DNA of 64,000 nucleotides from Candidatus Geothermarchaeum rappei. GTDB lineage: Archaea; Thermoproteota; Nitrososphaeria; Geothermarchaeales; JDFR-13. Shown one piece after another: positions 17,537 to 26,902 of the stretch. Both the position numbers and the translations under genes were made by a program. The notes beneath the pieces were generated by a model, which saw only the letters and a list, made by a program, of their open reading frames with translations, had not been told where the DNA came from and made no database searches. Within the stretch, counting starts at the first letter, position 1; each line of letters opens with the position of its first letter. The DNA is taken from assembly GCA_002011085.2 (NCBI GenBank), contig MTMB02000001.1, positions 879,007-943,006 of the forward strand, written 5' to 3'.

Positions 17537-19435
17537 TCACCACCATAATGATTCAAATTCCTTTGTCCAGGGTCTAATGGTATGAATAGCATTATATGGA
17601 CAGACATATACACATTCGCCGCAGCCCACACAGAGAGTAGGATCTATAGAAGCCTTACCGTCCTCCAAAGGCACTATAGCTGGACATGAGAAAGCGTTGT
17701 AGCAAATCCCACACGCAGTACATTTCTCCAGATCAATGGAGTATAATGGCCTCTCAACACCTTTTCTCCTTGCAATGGAGTCGATATATAAGGAGCATGC
17801 TCTTACAGCGACTGCGACCACAGGTATACGCTGTTCCTTAACAATCTCCAGTGCATCAGTTAGCTTCTCAACCGCCTCATTAATGTTGTATGGATCGAAT
17901 TTAATTACGTGTTTTACACCCATGCCTCTAGCTACATCCTCGATATCTATTACGGGAGCATCCCTACCATCTTGATAGAAACCGGTACCTGGGTGTGGCT
18001 GTGCACCAGTCATAGCCGTCACCCTGTTATCCATGACTAACACGAGCATTGGGGCTAGGTTATATACTGCATTTACAAGGGGAGGCAGGCCGCTGTGGAA
18101 GAAAGTTGAGTCTCCAATAATAGCTATTGGAATCTCTTTATCGGACAGGATATGGGCGAAGCCATTAGCAAAGCCTATGCTTCCACCCATCTCGACAATA
18201 GTGTCCTGCATATTATAAGGCGGAAGGACTCCTAGGCTATAACAGCCGATGTCCCCATTATAAATCGGCTTTACCCCGGCTTTTGCAACCGCCTTTCTCA
18301 ATGCATAGAATGTACCTCTATGAGGACAGCCTGGACAGAGGACGGGAGGCCTAGGAGGTAAGCCGAAATCCTCGATATTCACCTTAATGGGGTTATATGG
18401 ATACTCTACTTCGAAAAACTTGGATAATGCCATACACACCTTATTCAGGTTTAACTCCCCAGTTAATGGAACAAGGTTCTTTCCATGTATCTCCATGCTA
18501 AAACCCTCGTCATACGCATAGGATTTTAGAAATACCTCTACTACAGGCTCTAGCTCCTCGACTATTAGAACCTTCTCGACACCGTCCAAAGCCTTCTTAA
18601 CAAGGCGTCTAGGCAGGGGAACCATCCCCGAAAGTTTTAATATCTTATAGTTTCTAATTCCCATAATGGATAATGCATCCTTCACATATCCATATGCCAA
18701 TCCAGATGTGACAATTAGATATTTTCCATCTCCCTCTATCCAATTGAAACCAGCCGTATCCATATACTTCTCTATCTCAAGCCATCTCTCCACAAGTTTT
18801 CTACGGAGTTGCCTAGCATGAGCCGGGATAACAGAGTATTTCGCAGGGTTTTTAATGATACTGCCTCTAGGAACTCTCTTTACAAGCTCACCTATATTAA
18901 ATGGTGCTCTAGAATGTCCTAATCTAGTTGTTGTCCTGAGAATAACTGGGTGTTTAAACTTTTCACTCAGTTTGAATGCCTCGATGGTAACATCTTTGAG
19001 CTCCAGCACCGAACCAGCCTCTAAAACAGGAATGTAGCTTCGAACCCCATACCACCTATTATCCTGCTCATTCTGACTACTCCACATATCGGGATCATCT
19101 GCAGATACCACGACAAACGCTGCTTCGACACCTGTGTAGGCGCTTGTCGACAATGGATCCATAGCAACATTAACGCCTACATGCTTCATCGCCACCAGGC
19201 TTTTCACACCACCTATAGCCGCTCCATAAGCAGCTTCTAAAGCGACTTTCTCGTTAGTACTCCACTCAACATAGAAACCATATTCTTTAGATAGTTTGAA
19301 CAGTGTCTCAACAATCTCGGTAGACGGGGTTCCAGGATAGGCCGCGGCGAACTCCAGCCCAGCCTCAACAGCACCATATGCAACAGCCTCATTACCCAGT
19401 AGCATTATTGACCTAGATTCACCTGAGTTTGGCAT
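17537..19435 (-). CDS. iorA: Indolepyruvate:ferredoxin oxidoreductase subunit alpha
   Basis: A 632-residue catalytic subunit. Order of domains: pyrimidine-binding domain (AVEAGLEFAAAYPGTPSTEIVE near the start), a central domain, the ThDP-binding domain (RPPVLCPGCPHRGTFYALRK and GDIGCYSLG...IGDSTFFHSGLPPL), and a C-terminal two-cluster ferredoxin domain (CTACGICYNAFSCP and CVGCGECVYVCP). It oxidatively decarboxylates transaminated aromatic amino acids to acyl-CoA. Length fits the family. It heads the iorA-iorB operon and is divergent from the ribbon-helix-helix gene. Together with the aminotransferases in the window it points to amino acid fermentation. Confidence 0.96.
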   Translation of the reverse strand: MPNSGESRSIMLLGNEAVAYGAVEAGLEFAAAYPGTPSTEIVETLFKLSKEYGFYVEWSTNEKVALEAAYGAAIGGVKSLVAMKHVGVNVAMDPLSTSAYTGVEAAFVVVSADDPDMWSSQNEQDNRWYGVRSYIPVLEAGSVLELKDVTIEAFKLSEKFKHPVILRTTTRLGHSRAPFNIGELVKRVPRGSIIKNPAKYSVIPAHARQLRRKLVERWLEIEKYMDTAGFNWIEGDGKYLIVTSGLAYGYVKDALSIMGIRNYKILKLSGMVPLPRRLVKKALDGVEKVLIVEELEPVVEVFLKSYAYDEGFSMEIHGKNLVPLTGELNLNKVCMALSKFFEVEYPYNPIKVNIEDFGLPPRPPVLCPGCPHRGTFYALRKAVAKAGVKPIYNGDIGCYSLGVLPPYNMQDTIVEMGGSIGFANGFAHILSDKEIPIAIIGDSTFFHSGLPPLVNAVYNLAPMLVLVMDNRVTAMTGAQPHPGTGFYQDGRDAPVIDIEDVARGMGVKHVIKFDPYNINEAVEKLTDALEIVKEQRIPVVAVAVRACSLYIDSIARRKGVERPLYSIDLEKCTACGICYNAFSCPAIVPLEDGKASIDPTLCVGCGECVYVCPYNAIHTIRPWTKEFESLWW

Positions 19436-19538
19436 TAAAGGGCACCAAACAAATTATTTTACACATTAAGTTATTATAAATTAGGTAAATACATGAACCA
19501 CCAATGAAATATCAGGTAAACCGTTTATCCTTCATATT

Positions 19539-19563
19539 TGTAAAACATGTAAAACTTTATAAG
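19539..19563 (+). promoter_or_regulatory. Promoter of the ribbon-helix-helix gene with tandem TGTAAAAC repeats
   Basis: Two copies of TGTAAAAC (19539-19546 and 19548-19555) in direct repeat, 9 bp apart, abut the TATA box TTTATAAG (19556-19563). Transcription would start near 19584, before the AGGTGAT site of ATG 19599. RHH proteins often bind tandem direct repeats and repress their own genes. Confidence 0.55.
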
Positions 19564-19598
19564 CATGTATTATATTAAATGTAGTAGGTGATGTAGAG

Positions 19599-20021
19599 AT
19601 GTCTGGTGAGGATAAGGAGAGTAAAGGGACTATTACAATTAGGGGCATAGATAAGAAGATCTACAACAAGCTGTCAAGCCTATCACGCGAGATGGATAAG
19701 ACTATTGGAGAGGCGTTAAACGAGGCTATGAGTCTGTTCATCACACTAGCGGGGATGGTTGAAGGAATCGATAAGAATATAATGGTTATCCAGGGCCATG
19801 ACAAGCTTGAGGTTACAGGAAAGGAGTTGGGAGATGTGGATAAAAAAGTGCTGTTTATGAATATAGATGAGCTTGTGATTAAGGACGTGGATCCAGATAT
19901 ATTTGATAAGAAGATACATAAGATATCCAATGTAAAGACCCTGAGGATAGTCGGAGATCTAAATAAGTTAAAAGTCTATGGCAAGTGTATGAACGTAAAG
20001 AAAGTGGTCTTCGAGAAATAA
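19599..20021 (+). CDS. Ribbon-helix-helix domain protein, putative transcription regulator
   Basis: A 140-residue protein. Residues 10-50 (TITIRGIDKKIYNKLSSLSR, then EMDKTIGEALNEAMSLFI) have the strand-helix-helix pattern of RHH/CopG-type DNA-binding domains. The C-terminal 80 residues are polar, with regularly spaced beta-strand-like segments (VLFMNIDELVIKDVD, VKTLRIVGDLNKLKVYG), perhaps an oligomerisation or sensor domain; I do not recognise it. AGGTGAT precedes ATG 19599. Two tandem TGTAAAAC motifs abut its TATA box, which suggests autoregulation. It precedes the SpoIIM-like gene by 110 bp. Confidence 0.7.
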   Translation: MSGEDKESKGTITIRGIDKKIYNKLSSLSREMDKTIGEALNEAMSLFITLAGMVEGIDKNIMVIQGHDKLEVTGKELGDVDKKVLFMNIDELVIKDVDPDIFDKKIHKISNVKTLRIVGDLNKLKVYGKCMNVKKVVFEK

Positions 20022-20051
20022 ATCAATCTTTTTAAACCTCTTTCTCATAAC

Positions 20052-20066
20052 ACAATTATTAATTGT
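20052..20066. promoter_or_regulatory. 15-bp palindrome upstream of the SpoIIM-like gene
   Basis: ACAATTA-T-TAATTGT is a perfect odd-centred inverted repeat about 30 bp before a TATA-like ATTATTTATA (about 20088-20097). It lies in the gap between the RHH gene and the SpoIIM-like gene and could be an operator; being A/T-rich, it could also arise by chance. Confidence 0.35.
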
Positions 20067-20131
20067 TATTGAACCCATGTAGTATGTAATTATTTATACA
20101 TGAATAATGATTGTTTATAGGTGTTTATGAG

Positions 20132-20695
20132 ATGTCCATAGATAGGGAAACCCTCTTTTTCACCCTTATATCCATAACCATATTTAGTATAGGAATTTTA
20201 CTCGGGATACAGCATTCACAGAATATTATGGAGATAGCAAAGATAGTTTATAATATAGATGGTATCGGGGGGAATGATGGTAGTGTAGAGATCAACAAGC
20301 TTAGTATGTTCCTCCTAATATTTAGTAGAAATACCTTGGTAACTGCATTAAACGTCTCACTAGGCCCTATTTTTGGCTTATTCCCCGTATTCACATTATT
20401 ATTTAACGGCTATTTAATAGGCGGGATACTTGCGGAGGTATCAGCCTCATATGGATTAACATATACATTAATGGGCATCGTGCCCCATGGGATATTTGAG
20501 ATCCCAGCATTCATATACTCAACTGTACTTGGCCTAAAACTGGCTAGACTAGCGATAAAGACCTCATTTAAAGGAGAACAATTATCCGAAACCTATATAA
20601 ACTACCTCTGGCGAATAGTGAGGGTTATTATACCATTATTATTTATAGCCGCTTTAATAGAGGCATATGTGACTACAGCTCTCCTCAATATATAG
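20132..20695 (+). CDS. SpoIIM/DUF95 family integral membrane protein
   Basis: A protein of about 187 residues with five or so hydrophobic helices. The core, RNTLVTALNVSLGPIFGLFP followed by a long hydrophobic stretch and GIVPHGIFEIPAFIYS, is the signature of the stage II sporulation protein M (DUF95) family, which in archaea has no known role in sporulation and may move solutes or assist membrane remodelling. The frame opens at TTG 20111, but AGGTG nine bases before ATG 20132 favours the shorter form. A 15-bp palindrome lies upstream (20052-20066). Confidence 0.86.
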   Translation: MSIDRETLFFTLISITIFSIGILLGIQHSQNIMEIAKIVYNIDGIGGNDGSVEINKLSMFLLIFSRNTLVTALNVSLGPIFGLFPVFTLLFNGYLIGGILAEVSASYGLTYTLMGIVPHGIFEIPAFIYSTVLGLKLARLAIKTSFKGEQLSETYINYLWRIVRVIIPLLFIAALIEAYVTTALLNI

Positions 20696-20754
20696 GAGAA
20701 CCTCCATAGATAGATATCTAGGTATGGGCTAGCCTGTTGAGACATGGTGTAAAT

Positions 20755-21894
20755 ATGGGTAAGGGTAACAACCTCTTCCTACTAACGATATATATGGTTA
20801 TAGCCAGCATAGCTATGAGCATAGTCTCCCCACTTATACCGAATTATATATTGGACTCAGGATACGACATGAGTATCCTGGGCCTGACATCCACGATATC
20901 ATCCTTGATATCTGCGTTACTGCTTCCATTCGCAGGCTACTTTGCAGATACCCTAGGGAGAAGAAAGGTAGCTATATTCACTCTTACCTTAAGGGCATTC
21001 GGTACATTCATGTTCTATTTAGGAAACACTTTATTTCACATTATAACAGCTCAGGTCCTAATTGACCTAGGTTTTATACTAAGTATGCCAGCTCTAAGAA
21101 GCATGGTAGGAGAAGCAGGAGACGTGAGGAAAGTGGGAGCAGCCTTTGGAAGCGTCATGAGTATAGTCAGCTTGATATACACGATATTCCCCTCGATAGG
21201 GGGATTGATATACGTATACCTTGACTATTCATCTACTTTTTTAATTGCCTCGATAATATTTTTGCCAGCCCTTTTCCCTCTCGCTCTATATGAGGATGTT
21301 GAGATAAAAAAGGAGGGAGTTAGGTTCGATTTAAAAAGGATTCTTCTCCCTAAAAAGACCGAGCTGTCTGTGTTGATCCCATTCGTCCTAGAGCGAATTA
21401 GCTGGGGTCTTTGGATATTCATTCTAAATGCTATCCCAAATGACCTCTATGGCCTTGGTCCAGAGTACCTTGGTCTAGCCCTAAGTATCCAGAACTCTAG
21501 TTGGTTCATAAGCCAGTATATCTTTGGTAGAATTACTGATAAGGTGAAGCCGAAATACATCTACATGTTTTCCAATTTTGTAGGGATACCAATGATATTA
21601 TTGATGCTTTTCGTCAAGGATACTAGAATACTTCTACTAACATGGGCATTATTCGGGGTCTCCATAGCCTCTTGGATACCGAGTTTCAATAAACTTGTTT
21701 TCAAGATAACTGACATAGAGACTAGAGCCACAACCTATGGAAGAATTGACTCCCTAAGAAACTTATTGGGATTTCCAACGCCATATATAGGCGGACTTAT
21801 GTATGTCAATATAGGCTTATATGCTCCACTCTATACAGGGATGGGATTAATAGCCATTCTAATGGCAATAGCATATAAACTCCTACCTGACTAG
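20755..21894 (+). CDS. Major facilitator superfamily transporter
   Basis: A protein of about 379 residues with 12 predicted helices and the classical loop 2-3 motif GYFADTLGRRKVAIFTLTLR; the second half repeats it weakly as GRITDKVKPKYIYM. A central polar loop (about 185-205, with KKEGVRFDLKR) joins the halves. Substrate unknown. The frame opens at TTG 20737; ATG 20755 preceded by GGTGT is the better start. It follows the SpoIIM-like gene by 59 bp and may be cotranscribed with it. It converges on the pyrophosphatase gene. Confidence 0.88.
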   Translation: MGKGNNLFLLTIYMVIASIAMSIVSPLIPNYILDSGYDMSILGLTSTISSLISALLLPFAGYFADTLGRRKVAIFTLTLRAFGTFMFYLGNTLFHIITAQVLIDLGFILSMPALRSMVGEAGDVRKVGAAFGSVMSIVSLIYTIFPSIGGLIYVYLDYSSTFLIASIIFLPALFPLALYEDVEIKKEGVRFDLKRILLPKKTELSVLIPFVLERISWGLWIFILNAIPNDLYGLGPEYLGLALSIQNSSWFISQYIFGRITDKVKPKYIYMFSNFVGIPMILLMLFVKDTRILLLTWALFGVSIASWIPSFNKLVFKITDIETRATTYGRIDSLRNLLGFPTPYIGGLMYVNIGLYAPLYTGMGLIAILMAIAYKLLPD

Positions 21895-21948
21895 CAAATA
21901 GAGATCAGATGAATTAGAAAATAGTTGTAAGAAAGAAGAAAAGGGATT

Positions 21949-24000
21949 TTATAGGAGATAATATACTAGGAACAGCGGTCCAAACACAAGTGAAAACGTG
22001 TTGATCAGCTTGATCAAGATGTGAAGCGAGGGTCCAGCGGTGTCCTTCAAGGGGTCTCCCACCGTATCCCCGACAACAGCCGCTTTATGAGCCTCAGATC
22101 CCTTGCCTCCAAAGAATCCTAGTTCAATGTATTTCTTAGCGTTATCCCATATAGCGCCACCGGTGTTCATCATCATGGCAAGTATGAAACCAGAGAATGT
22201 TGCACCAATGTTTAGGGCACCGACCCCATCCGCTCCGAAGATGAATCCTACTACCAAGGGCCCAAGCAATGGTATGAGACCTGGGAGAACCATTCCCTTC
22301 TGCGCTGCTAAGGTACTTATAGAAACACACCTGGCGTAGTCAGGCTTCACCTTCCACTCTAGTATACCTGGGTTCTCCTTGAACTGCCTCCTAACTTCCT
22401 CAACCATCGCTTTCGCGGCTTTAGACACTGCCCTAATGGCTAGGCTACTGAAGAAGAAAGGTAGTAATGCCCCTATGAAGAGACCAATTAAGTTCTTGAT
22501 CTGAAGCAGGTCGAGGAATGATATGTGGACGATATCTAAGTAAGCCTGGAATAATAGTAAGGCTGCAAGCCCAGCTGAGCCCATAGCATAACCCTTTGTA
22601 AGTGCTTTGGTCGTGTTACCCACAGCATCAAACTTATCAATAGCCTTCCTAACCTCCTCCGGCTGCCCAGACATCTCAGCGATTCCGCCAGCGTTATCAG
22701 CAATGGGACCGAAGCCATCGAGTCCCAAGACGAATCCAGCCACAGAAAGCATCCCCATTGTAGCCACGGCAGTTCCATAAACGCCCCCAATGTGAAGGTT
22801 CAATCCGAATTCATCTGCGAAAGCCATGCCCAGATAATATGATGCTATTAAAACTACAGATATTACTACGACGGGTAGAACCGTTGATTCGAGTGCAGCA
22901 GCGAAACCTGATAGAATGTTTGTAGCCGGGCCCGTTTGACTGGCTTCAGCAACTTCCTTTACAGGTCTATAATGATACCCGGTATAATAGTCTGTAATCA
23001 AGAGTATTAGCACGCTTGTCACTACTCCGGAGATAGCGGCGTAATAGAGGTAGATGCTTCCTATAGTCTCTATAATTAGAATGTAAAAGCCTATTAAGGC
23101 AAATATAGTTGTTGCTACCATTCCGTTACGAAGGGGAATGAATGGGTTTTTCTCCACATCGCCTCTTACAAAGAGTATTCCAAGGACTGCAGCCAATATA
23201 CCCACGGCTCGAGCCAGTAATGGGAAGATGATGAAGACCTCCTTACCGGTTACAGCGGTCAACGCTATACCTATTATCATTGCACCGATATTCTCGGCGG
23301 ACATTGACTCGAATAAGTCGGCTCCCCTACCAGCTACGTCACCAACGTTATCACCGACGTTATCCGCTATTACAGCAGGATTCCTAGGGTCGTCCTCAGG
23401 AATACCTGCTTCAACTTTACCTACTAAGTCAGCCCCTATATCAGCAGCCTTTGTGTAAATACCTCCCCCAAGCTGTGCAAAGAGAGCTGCTAGGCTTGCT
23501 CCGAATCCGAATCCCACAATAAGCTCTGGATCTTTATTGAATAGATAGTATAAGAGGGTTATACCCAATAGGCTTAAGCCGACATTGAATAGCCCCATTA
23601 CCATACCGCCATAGAACCCGATGTCTAGGGTCTTTTTAAGCGAATGCTTGGCTGAATAAGCGGCTCTTACATTGGCTCTAGTAGCGACATCCATGCTTAT
23701 CCATCCAGCGGCGAGGCTCGCTACGGCGCCTAAGATGAAGCCGATACTTATGTATGGAACACCGTTATGTGGATAATAGTCAAATACCCCGTATAAAAGG
23801 ACGGTTATTACTAGTGCAATATACGATATAGTTTTATACTGTGTCTTTAGATAGGCACTGGCGCCTTCTCTAATGGCATTATATATTTCAAGCATCTTCT
23901 CATCGTCGACCTTCTCCCTGACTACAAGGTACGATAGAATAATCGCGACAACGAGGGATACAACCCCTCCTAGTAGTGCGAATATACCTAGATCCAACAT
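21949..24000 (-). CDS. hppA: Membrane-bound proton-translocating pyrophosphatase
   Basis: A 683-residue membrane pyrophosphatase with about 16 helices. It hydrolyses pyrophosphate and pumps protons out of the cytoplasm. The active-site loops are visible: ADIGADLVGKVEAGIPEDDP followed by NPAVIADNVGDNVGDVAGRG, and near the C-terminus DNAKKYIELG...VVGDTVGDPLKDTAGPS. The segment GNTTKALTKGYAMGSAG has Lys where potassium-dependent enzymes have Ala, which places it in the potassium-independent, H+-pumping class. A GAGGTG ribosome site lies 5 bp before ATG 24000, and a TATA element (24041-24047) gives a leader of about 20 nt. Confidence 0.97.
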   Translation of the reverse strand: MLDLGIFALLGGVVSLVVAIILSYLVVREKVDDEKMLEIYNAIREGASAYLKTQYKTISYIALVITVLLYGVFDYYPHNGVPYISIGFILGAVASLAAGWISMDVATRANVRAAYSAKHSLKKTLDIGFYGGMVMGLFNVGLSLLGITLLYYLFNKDPELIVGFGFGASLAALFAQLGGGIYTKAADIGADLVGKVEAGIPEDDPRNPAVIADNVGDNVGDVAGRGADLFESMSAENIGAMIIGIALTAVTGKEVFIIFPLLARAVGILAAVLGILFVRGDVEKNPFIPLRNGMVATTIFALIGFYILIIETIGSIYLYYAAISGVVTSVLILLITDYYTGYHYRPVKEVAEASQTGPATNILSGFAAALESTVLPVVVISVVLIASYYLGMAFADEFGLNLHIGGVYGTAVATMGMLSVAGFVLGLDGFGPIADNAGGIAEMSGQPEEVRKAIDKFDAVGNTTKALTKGYAMGSAGLAALLLFQAYLDIVHISFLDLLQIKNLIGLFIGALLPFFFSSLAIRAVSKAAKAMVEEVRRQFKENPGILEWKVKPDYARCVSISTLAAQKGMVLPGLIPLLGPLVVGFIFGADGVGALNIGATFSGFILAMMMNTGGAIWDNAKKYIELGFFGGKGSEAHKAAVVGDTVGDPLKDTAGPSLHILIKLINTFSLVFGPLFLVYYLL

Positions 24001-24005
24001 TTTGA

Positions 24006-24047
24006 CACCTCACTCCTGATATACCCTGTTCTTTCAGACTAATATAT
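24006..24047 (-). promoter_or_regulatory. Promoter and ribosome site of the pyrophosphatase gene
   Basis: The minus-strand TATA element (ATATATT, 24041-24047) predicts a start near 24019, giving a leader of about 20 nt that contains GAGGTG (24006-24011) five bases before ATG 24000. This is a typical strong archaeal arrangement. Confidence 0.55.
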
Positions 24048-24165
24048 GACTATTAATAGAAAAATGTTTGCCTTATTAATATTACTCAATATATTTACTT
24101 TCCCCTATATAGAGTCAATTTATAAAGTCGTTAGGAGAATAATGGTGAAGGTAAATAAAGTAGAG

Positions 24166-25317
24166 TTACTTGATTCCTAGGAAGGATAGGAGCTCGGAAT
24201 AAGCATTTATCTTACTGATAGACTTAGCGTCTATTGGCCCAGGCTTCTTCATGAAGAAGGCGTTTATTGGATAGAGTGTTCCCTTGTATCCTCTCTGTAT
24301 AACAACCTTACCGAGGCGGATTAGGTCGACAACCATACCAGCTAGAGAAGGGCTATCGTTTATCCTTACATTGACATAGAGCTCATCCTTGAGACCGTTG
24401 AAATTCACATATTCAAGGTGAAGGGACACGAATTTTTTGTCTCCTAAGGGCTCTAGATAACCTGTTGGCTTTATATAATGTGGTGCGTCGTATCCCAGTA
24501 TATCCTCCACGATACTACTCTTTGTCAACTCCTTCATCTTATTCTTTTCTGGGATCGTCAGTGCAAGGAAATCGAGGTTTCCTCCAATGTTAAATTGCAC
24601 TATAAATTTGACATACCTATTTCTCTCAGCTAGGTGCTCAAGAATGTCAGCTGTTAATGGAGTGGCACCAGTTGCGCCATCATCTCCTAAAACCACGCTG
24701 TTGACGCCCTCATATAGGGATACAAATGCAGGGTCATTGGCTAGGAATACAGGTATAACGTTTACAAATACTACTGGCTTGACTCTCCTAGCGTATTCTG
24801 CCGCTGCATAGGCATATAACTGAGAGGCGGTGAATGAGGAGGCTTCATTGTTGTCAATCGCGGCTTTTAAAGCCTCAACCGTATTAAAGGCCTTACCATA
24901 TTCTGTTGTAAGCATATTAACAACTACATCGGGCCTATGTTTCCTCCACTCATCGACAAAGTATTCTATCATATCCCCCAATGTGTCATACTCCTCGTCA
25001 ATAGATGTGGTTTTTATCGGCATTCCCTCTACGCTGTTGAGGTGAACGCCTTTTGAGATCACGAGATCCTTCAACGTCTCTGGAACTGGAACAGTATCCT
25101 TAAAAACGTTTTTAGCCACCTCATACGCCGTCTTACCGACTTTGTTTACATCCACATCATATGATGCAACGATATTTATCTCCTCAATCTCAACTCCTAT
25201 ATCTTTATTGGCAAGTGGAACTCCATACGGAGGAATATCTCCCTTCTTAATTCTTTCTAAACCAACTACCAAGTGATTTGCCACCATACCATGACCAATC
25301 AGAACCGTATTCACCAT
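24166..25317 (-). CDS. Inositol-1-phosphate synthase (archaeal type)
   Basis: A 383-residue enzyme that cyclises glucose 6-phosphate to myo-inositol 1-phosphate with NAD. The N-terminal Rossmann segment VNTVLIGHGMVANHLVVGLE, PPYGVPLANKDIGVEIEEIN, the internal VVNMLTTEYGKAF, and the Lys/Asp-rich active region (LGDDGATGATPLTADILEHL, RVSVLE-type strand replaced by FIVQFNIGGNLDFL) fit archaeal/mycobacterial Ino1. In archaea the product is used for archaetidylinositol lipids and, in hyperthermophiles, for di-myo-inositol phosphate. A strong GGAGGTGGTG site precedes ATG 25317, and the leader holds repeat elements. Length is normal. Confidence 0.93.
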   Translation of the reverse strand: MVNTVLIGHGMVANHLVVGLERIKKGDIPPYGVPLANKDIGVEIEEINIVASYDVDVNKVGKTAYEVAKNVFKDTVPVPETLKDLVISKGVHLNSVEGMPIKTTSIDEEYDTLGDMIEYFVDEWRKHRPDVVVNMLTTEYGKAFNTVEALKAAIDNNEASSFTASQLYAYAAAEYARRVKPVVFVNVIPVFLANDPAFVSLYEGVNSVVLGDDGATGATPLTADILEHLAERNRYVKFIVQFNIGGNLDFLALTIPEKNKMKELTKSSIVEDILGYDAPHYIKPTGYLEPLGDKKFVSLHLEYVNFNGLKDELYVNVRINDSPSLAGMVVDLIRLGKVVIQRGYKGTLYPINAFFMKKPGPIDAKSISKINAYSELLSFLGIK

Positions 25318-25338
25318 TTATCCACCACCTCCAACTCA

Positions 25339-25408
25339 ACATACTACTATCTATAGGCGACATATTACTATCTAAAGCACCAAAACGTATATATAATAAC
25401 AATGGTGC
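25339..25408 (-). promoter_or_regulatory. Promoter and repeat elements of the inositol-phosphate synthase gene
   Basis: A TATA element (25388-25397) is flanked by the inverted repeat GCACCA (25377-25382) and TGGTGC (25403-25408). Downstream, around the expected transcription start and in the leader, the 15-bp motif ACATAYTACTATCTA (plus strand) occurs twice, at 25339-25353 and 25360-25374, exactly 21 bp or two helical turns apart with one mismatch. Confidence 0.5.
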
Positions 25409-25519
25409 CTATATATCAAAAAGACACAAGCAATTATATATTTTACGTTTACTATTTATAAAAATTTTCCATTTTTATATATAAGAAATAAGGAAAATAT
25501 ATAGTTTTGATGTATGCCG

Positions 25520-26878
25520 TTATATCTTTACAAACTCCCTCCTCCTCATAATCCTGTTAAGCTTAAGAGTGTAGATGCTCTCCCTTCCTAGAATGACTAG
25601 ACTCATCACATAACTAATTGCATTCGCAACCATTATCGGAACGAATATAGTATAGCTTCTAGTCATCTCTGGAATCATTACCAGAGTAGTTAGAGGGACT
25701 TTGGCGACGGCGGTGAAATAAGCCGCCATACCGACCAAGGCATATAGATTGGGATCCGATATAATATTTGGAAACAGCTTCTCGAATGAAACACCTAACC
25801 CAGCGCCTAGGAATGTGCCTATGACTAGACTGGGTGCAAAAATCCCCCCTGTTGTTCCAGAGCCAACCGTGAATAACGTGGCGACCATCTTCATGAATGC
25901 TATGAAGAATAATACTGACATCAAAGTTATTTTACCCATGAAAAAGCTGTCGACAGCCTCATAGCCTACGCCTAGTATCCCATACTCTACGAATTGAAAA
26001 CCTATTAAACCTACAATCAATCCGAATATACCAGTCTTCATGTATAGGGGGAGGTTAACCTCATCCACCCAGGTCTCAAACCTATCGAATACAACAACCC
26101 ACAAAGCACCCGATACCCCTATGATTACACCTAGTAAGGCTACGAAGAGTATCTCAACGATATTCGAGAAGACAATTGTATAAGGAATGAAAAAAGCTGG
26201 ATAGTCCCCTAGAAACTGGGTAGCCACGATCTTCCCAGTGACCGATGCCAAGAGGAGGTTTATCAATCGAGACGCATCGATCTCCGGGGAAAGGATCTCA
26301 AGACCAAAAATCAACGCACCTATTGGAGCATTAAAAGTAGCGCTTATGCCAGCGACAAGCCCTGATGTAACAAGTAGGCGGATGTCCTTCGGCCTCAGCC
26401 TAAGTATCTGGGCCATTGAAGAGGCTATTCCAGCGCCGATCTGTGCAATTGGTCCCTCCCTACCCGCGCTGCCTCCAGATGCAATTGTTATTGAAGCAGC
26501 GAGTATCTCAACTGCGGCAACACGTTTACGCATAAGCCCAAACTTATATCTAACAGATTCAATGATCTGCGGGATACCATGTCCCTTCGCTTCGGCAGCC
26601 AGATTCTCCACTAAAAGACCCACCAATATAGCACCGACCATCGGGGATAAGAATAGATAGTCCCTGAATACCTGCATAAAGAAGTTTTCCCTAATGAAAG
26701 ATATCAGCTCCCTAAAGAGAACGGCCCCGAATCCACCGAATACACCTATTAAAATACTTAGGACTATTAGGGACATGTTATACTGTTTTAATCGGTACAT
26801 GAACTTCCTTATCCTCAGTTTAAGTTTCACGATGCTTATCAACTGTATATCACCACTACTCACTGGTAATGTAGCCAT
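25520..26878 (-). CDS. ClC-family chloride channel/transporter
   Basis: A 452-residue membrane protein with the ClC signatures: GHGIPQ (99-104), GSAGREGP with the gating Glu141, and GSGTTGGIFAPSLVIGTFLG in the second half. Retention of the gating glutamate is compatible with either a channel or a chloride/proton exchanger. There are no CBS domains, and it ends shortly after the last helix. ATG 26878 is annotated, but a GGTGAT six bases before TTG 26842 makes a start 12 codons later plausible. It lies 24 bp downstream of a TrkA-like gene and is probably cotranscribed with it. Confidence 0.94.
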   Translation of the reverse strand: MATLPVSSGDIQLISIVKLKLRIRKFMYRLKQYNMSLIVLSILIGVFGGFGAVLFRELISFIRENFFMQVFRDYLFLSPMVGAILVGLLVENLAAEAKGHGIPQIIESVRYKFGLMRKRVAAVEILAASITIASGGSAGREGPIAQIGAGIASSMAQILRLRPKDIRLLVTSGLVAGISATFNAPIGALIFGLEILSPEIDASRLINLLLASVTGKIVATQFLGDYPAFFIPYTIVFSNIVEILFVALLGVIIGVSGALWVVVFDRFETWVDEVNLPLYMKTGIFGLIVGLIGFQFVEYGILGVGYEAVDSFFMGKITLMSVLFFIAFMKMVATLFTVGSGTTGGIFAPSLVIGTFLGAGLGVSFEKLFPNIISDPNLYALVGMAAYFTAVAKVPLTTLVMIPEMTRSYTIFVPIMVANAISYVMSLVILGRESIYTLKLNRIMRRREFVKI

Positions 26879-26902
26879 TGTAGTATGTACATCAGGTTCA
26901 GC

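Noticed and set aside
21949-24000. Several open frames on both strands within the pyrophosphatase gene
   Set aside because: They are shadows of a highly conserved membrane protein gene and lack family features or ribosome sites.
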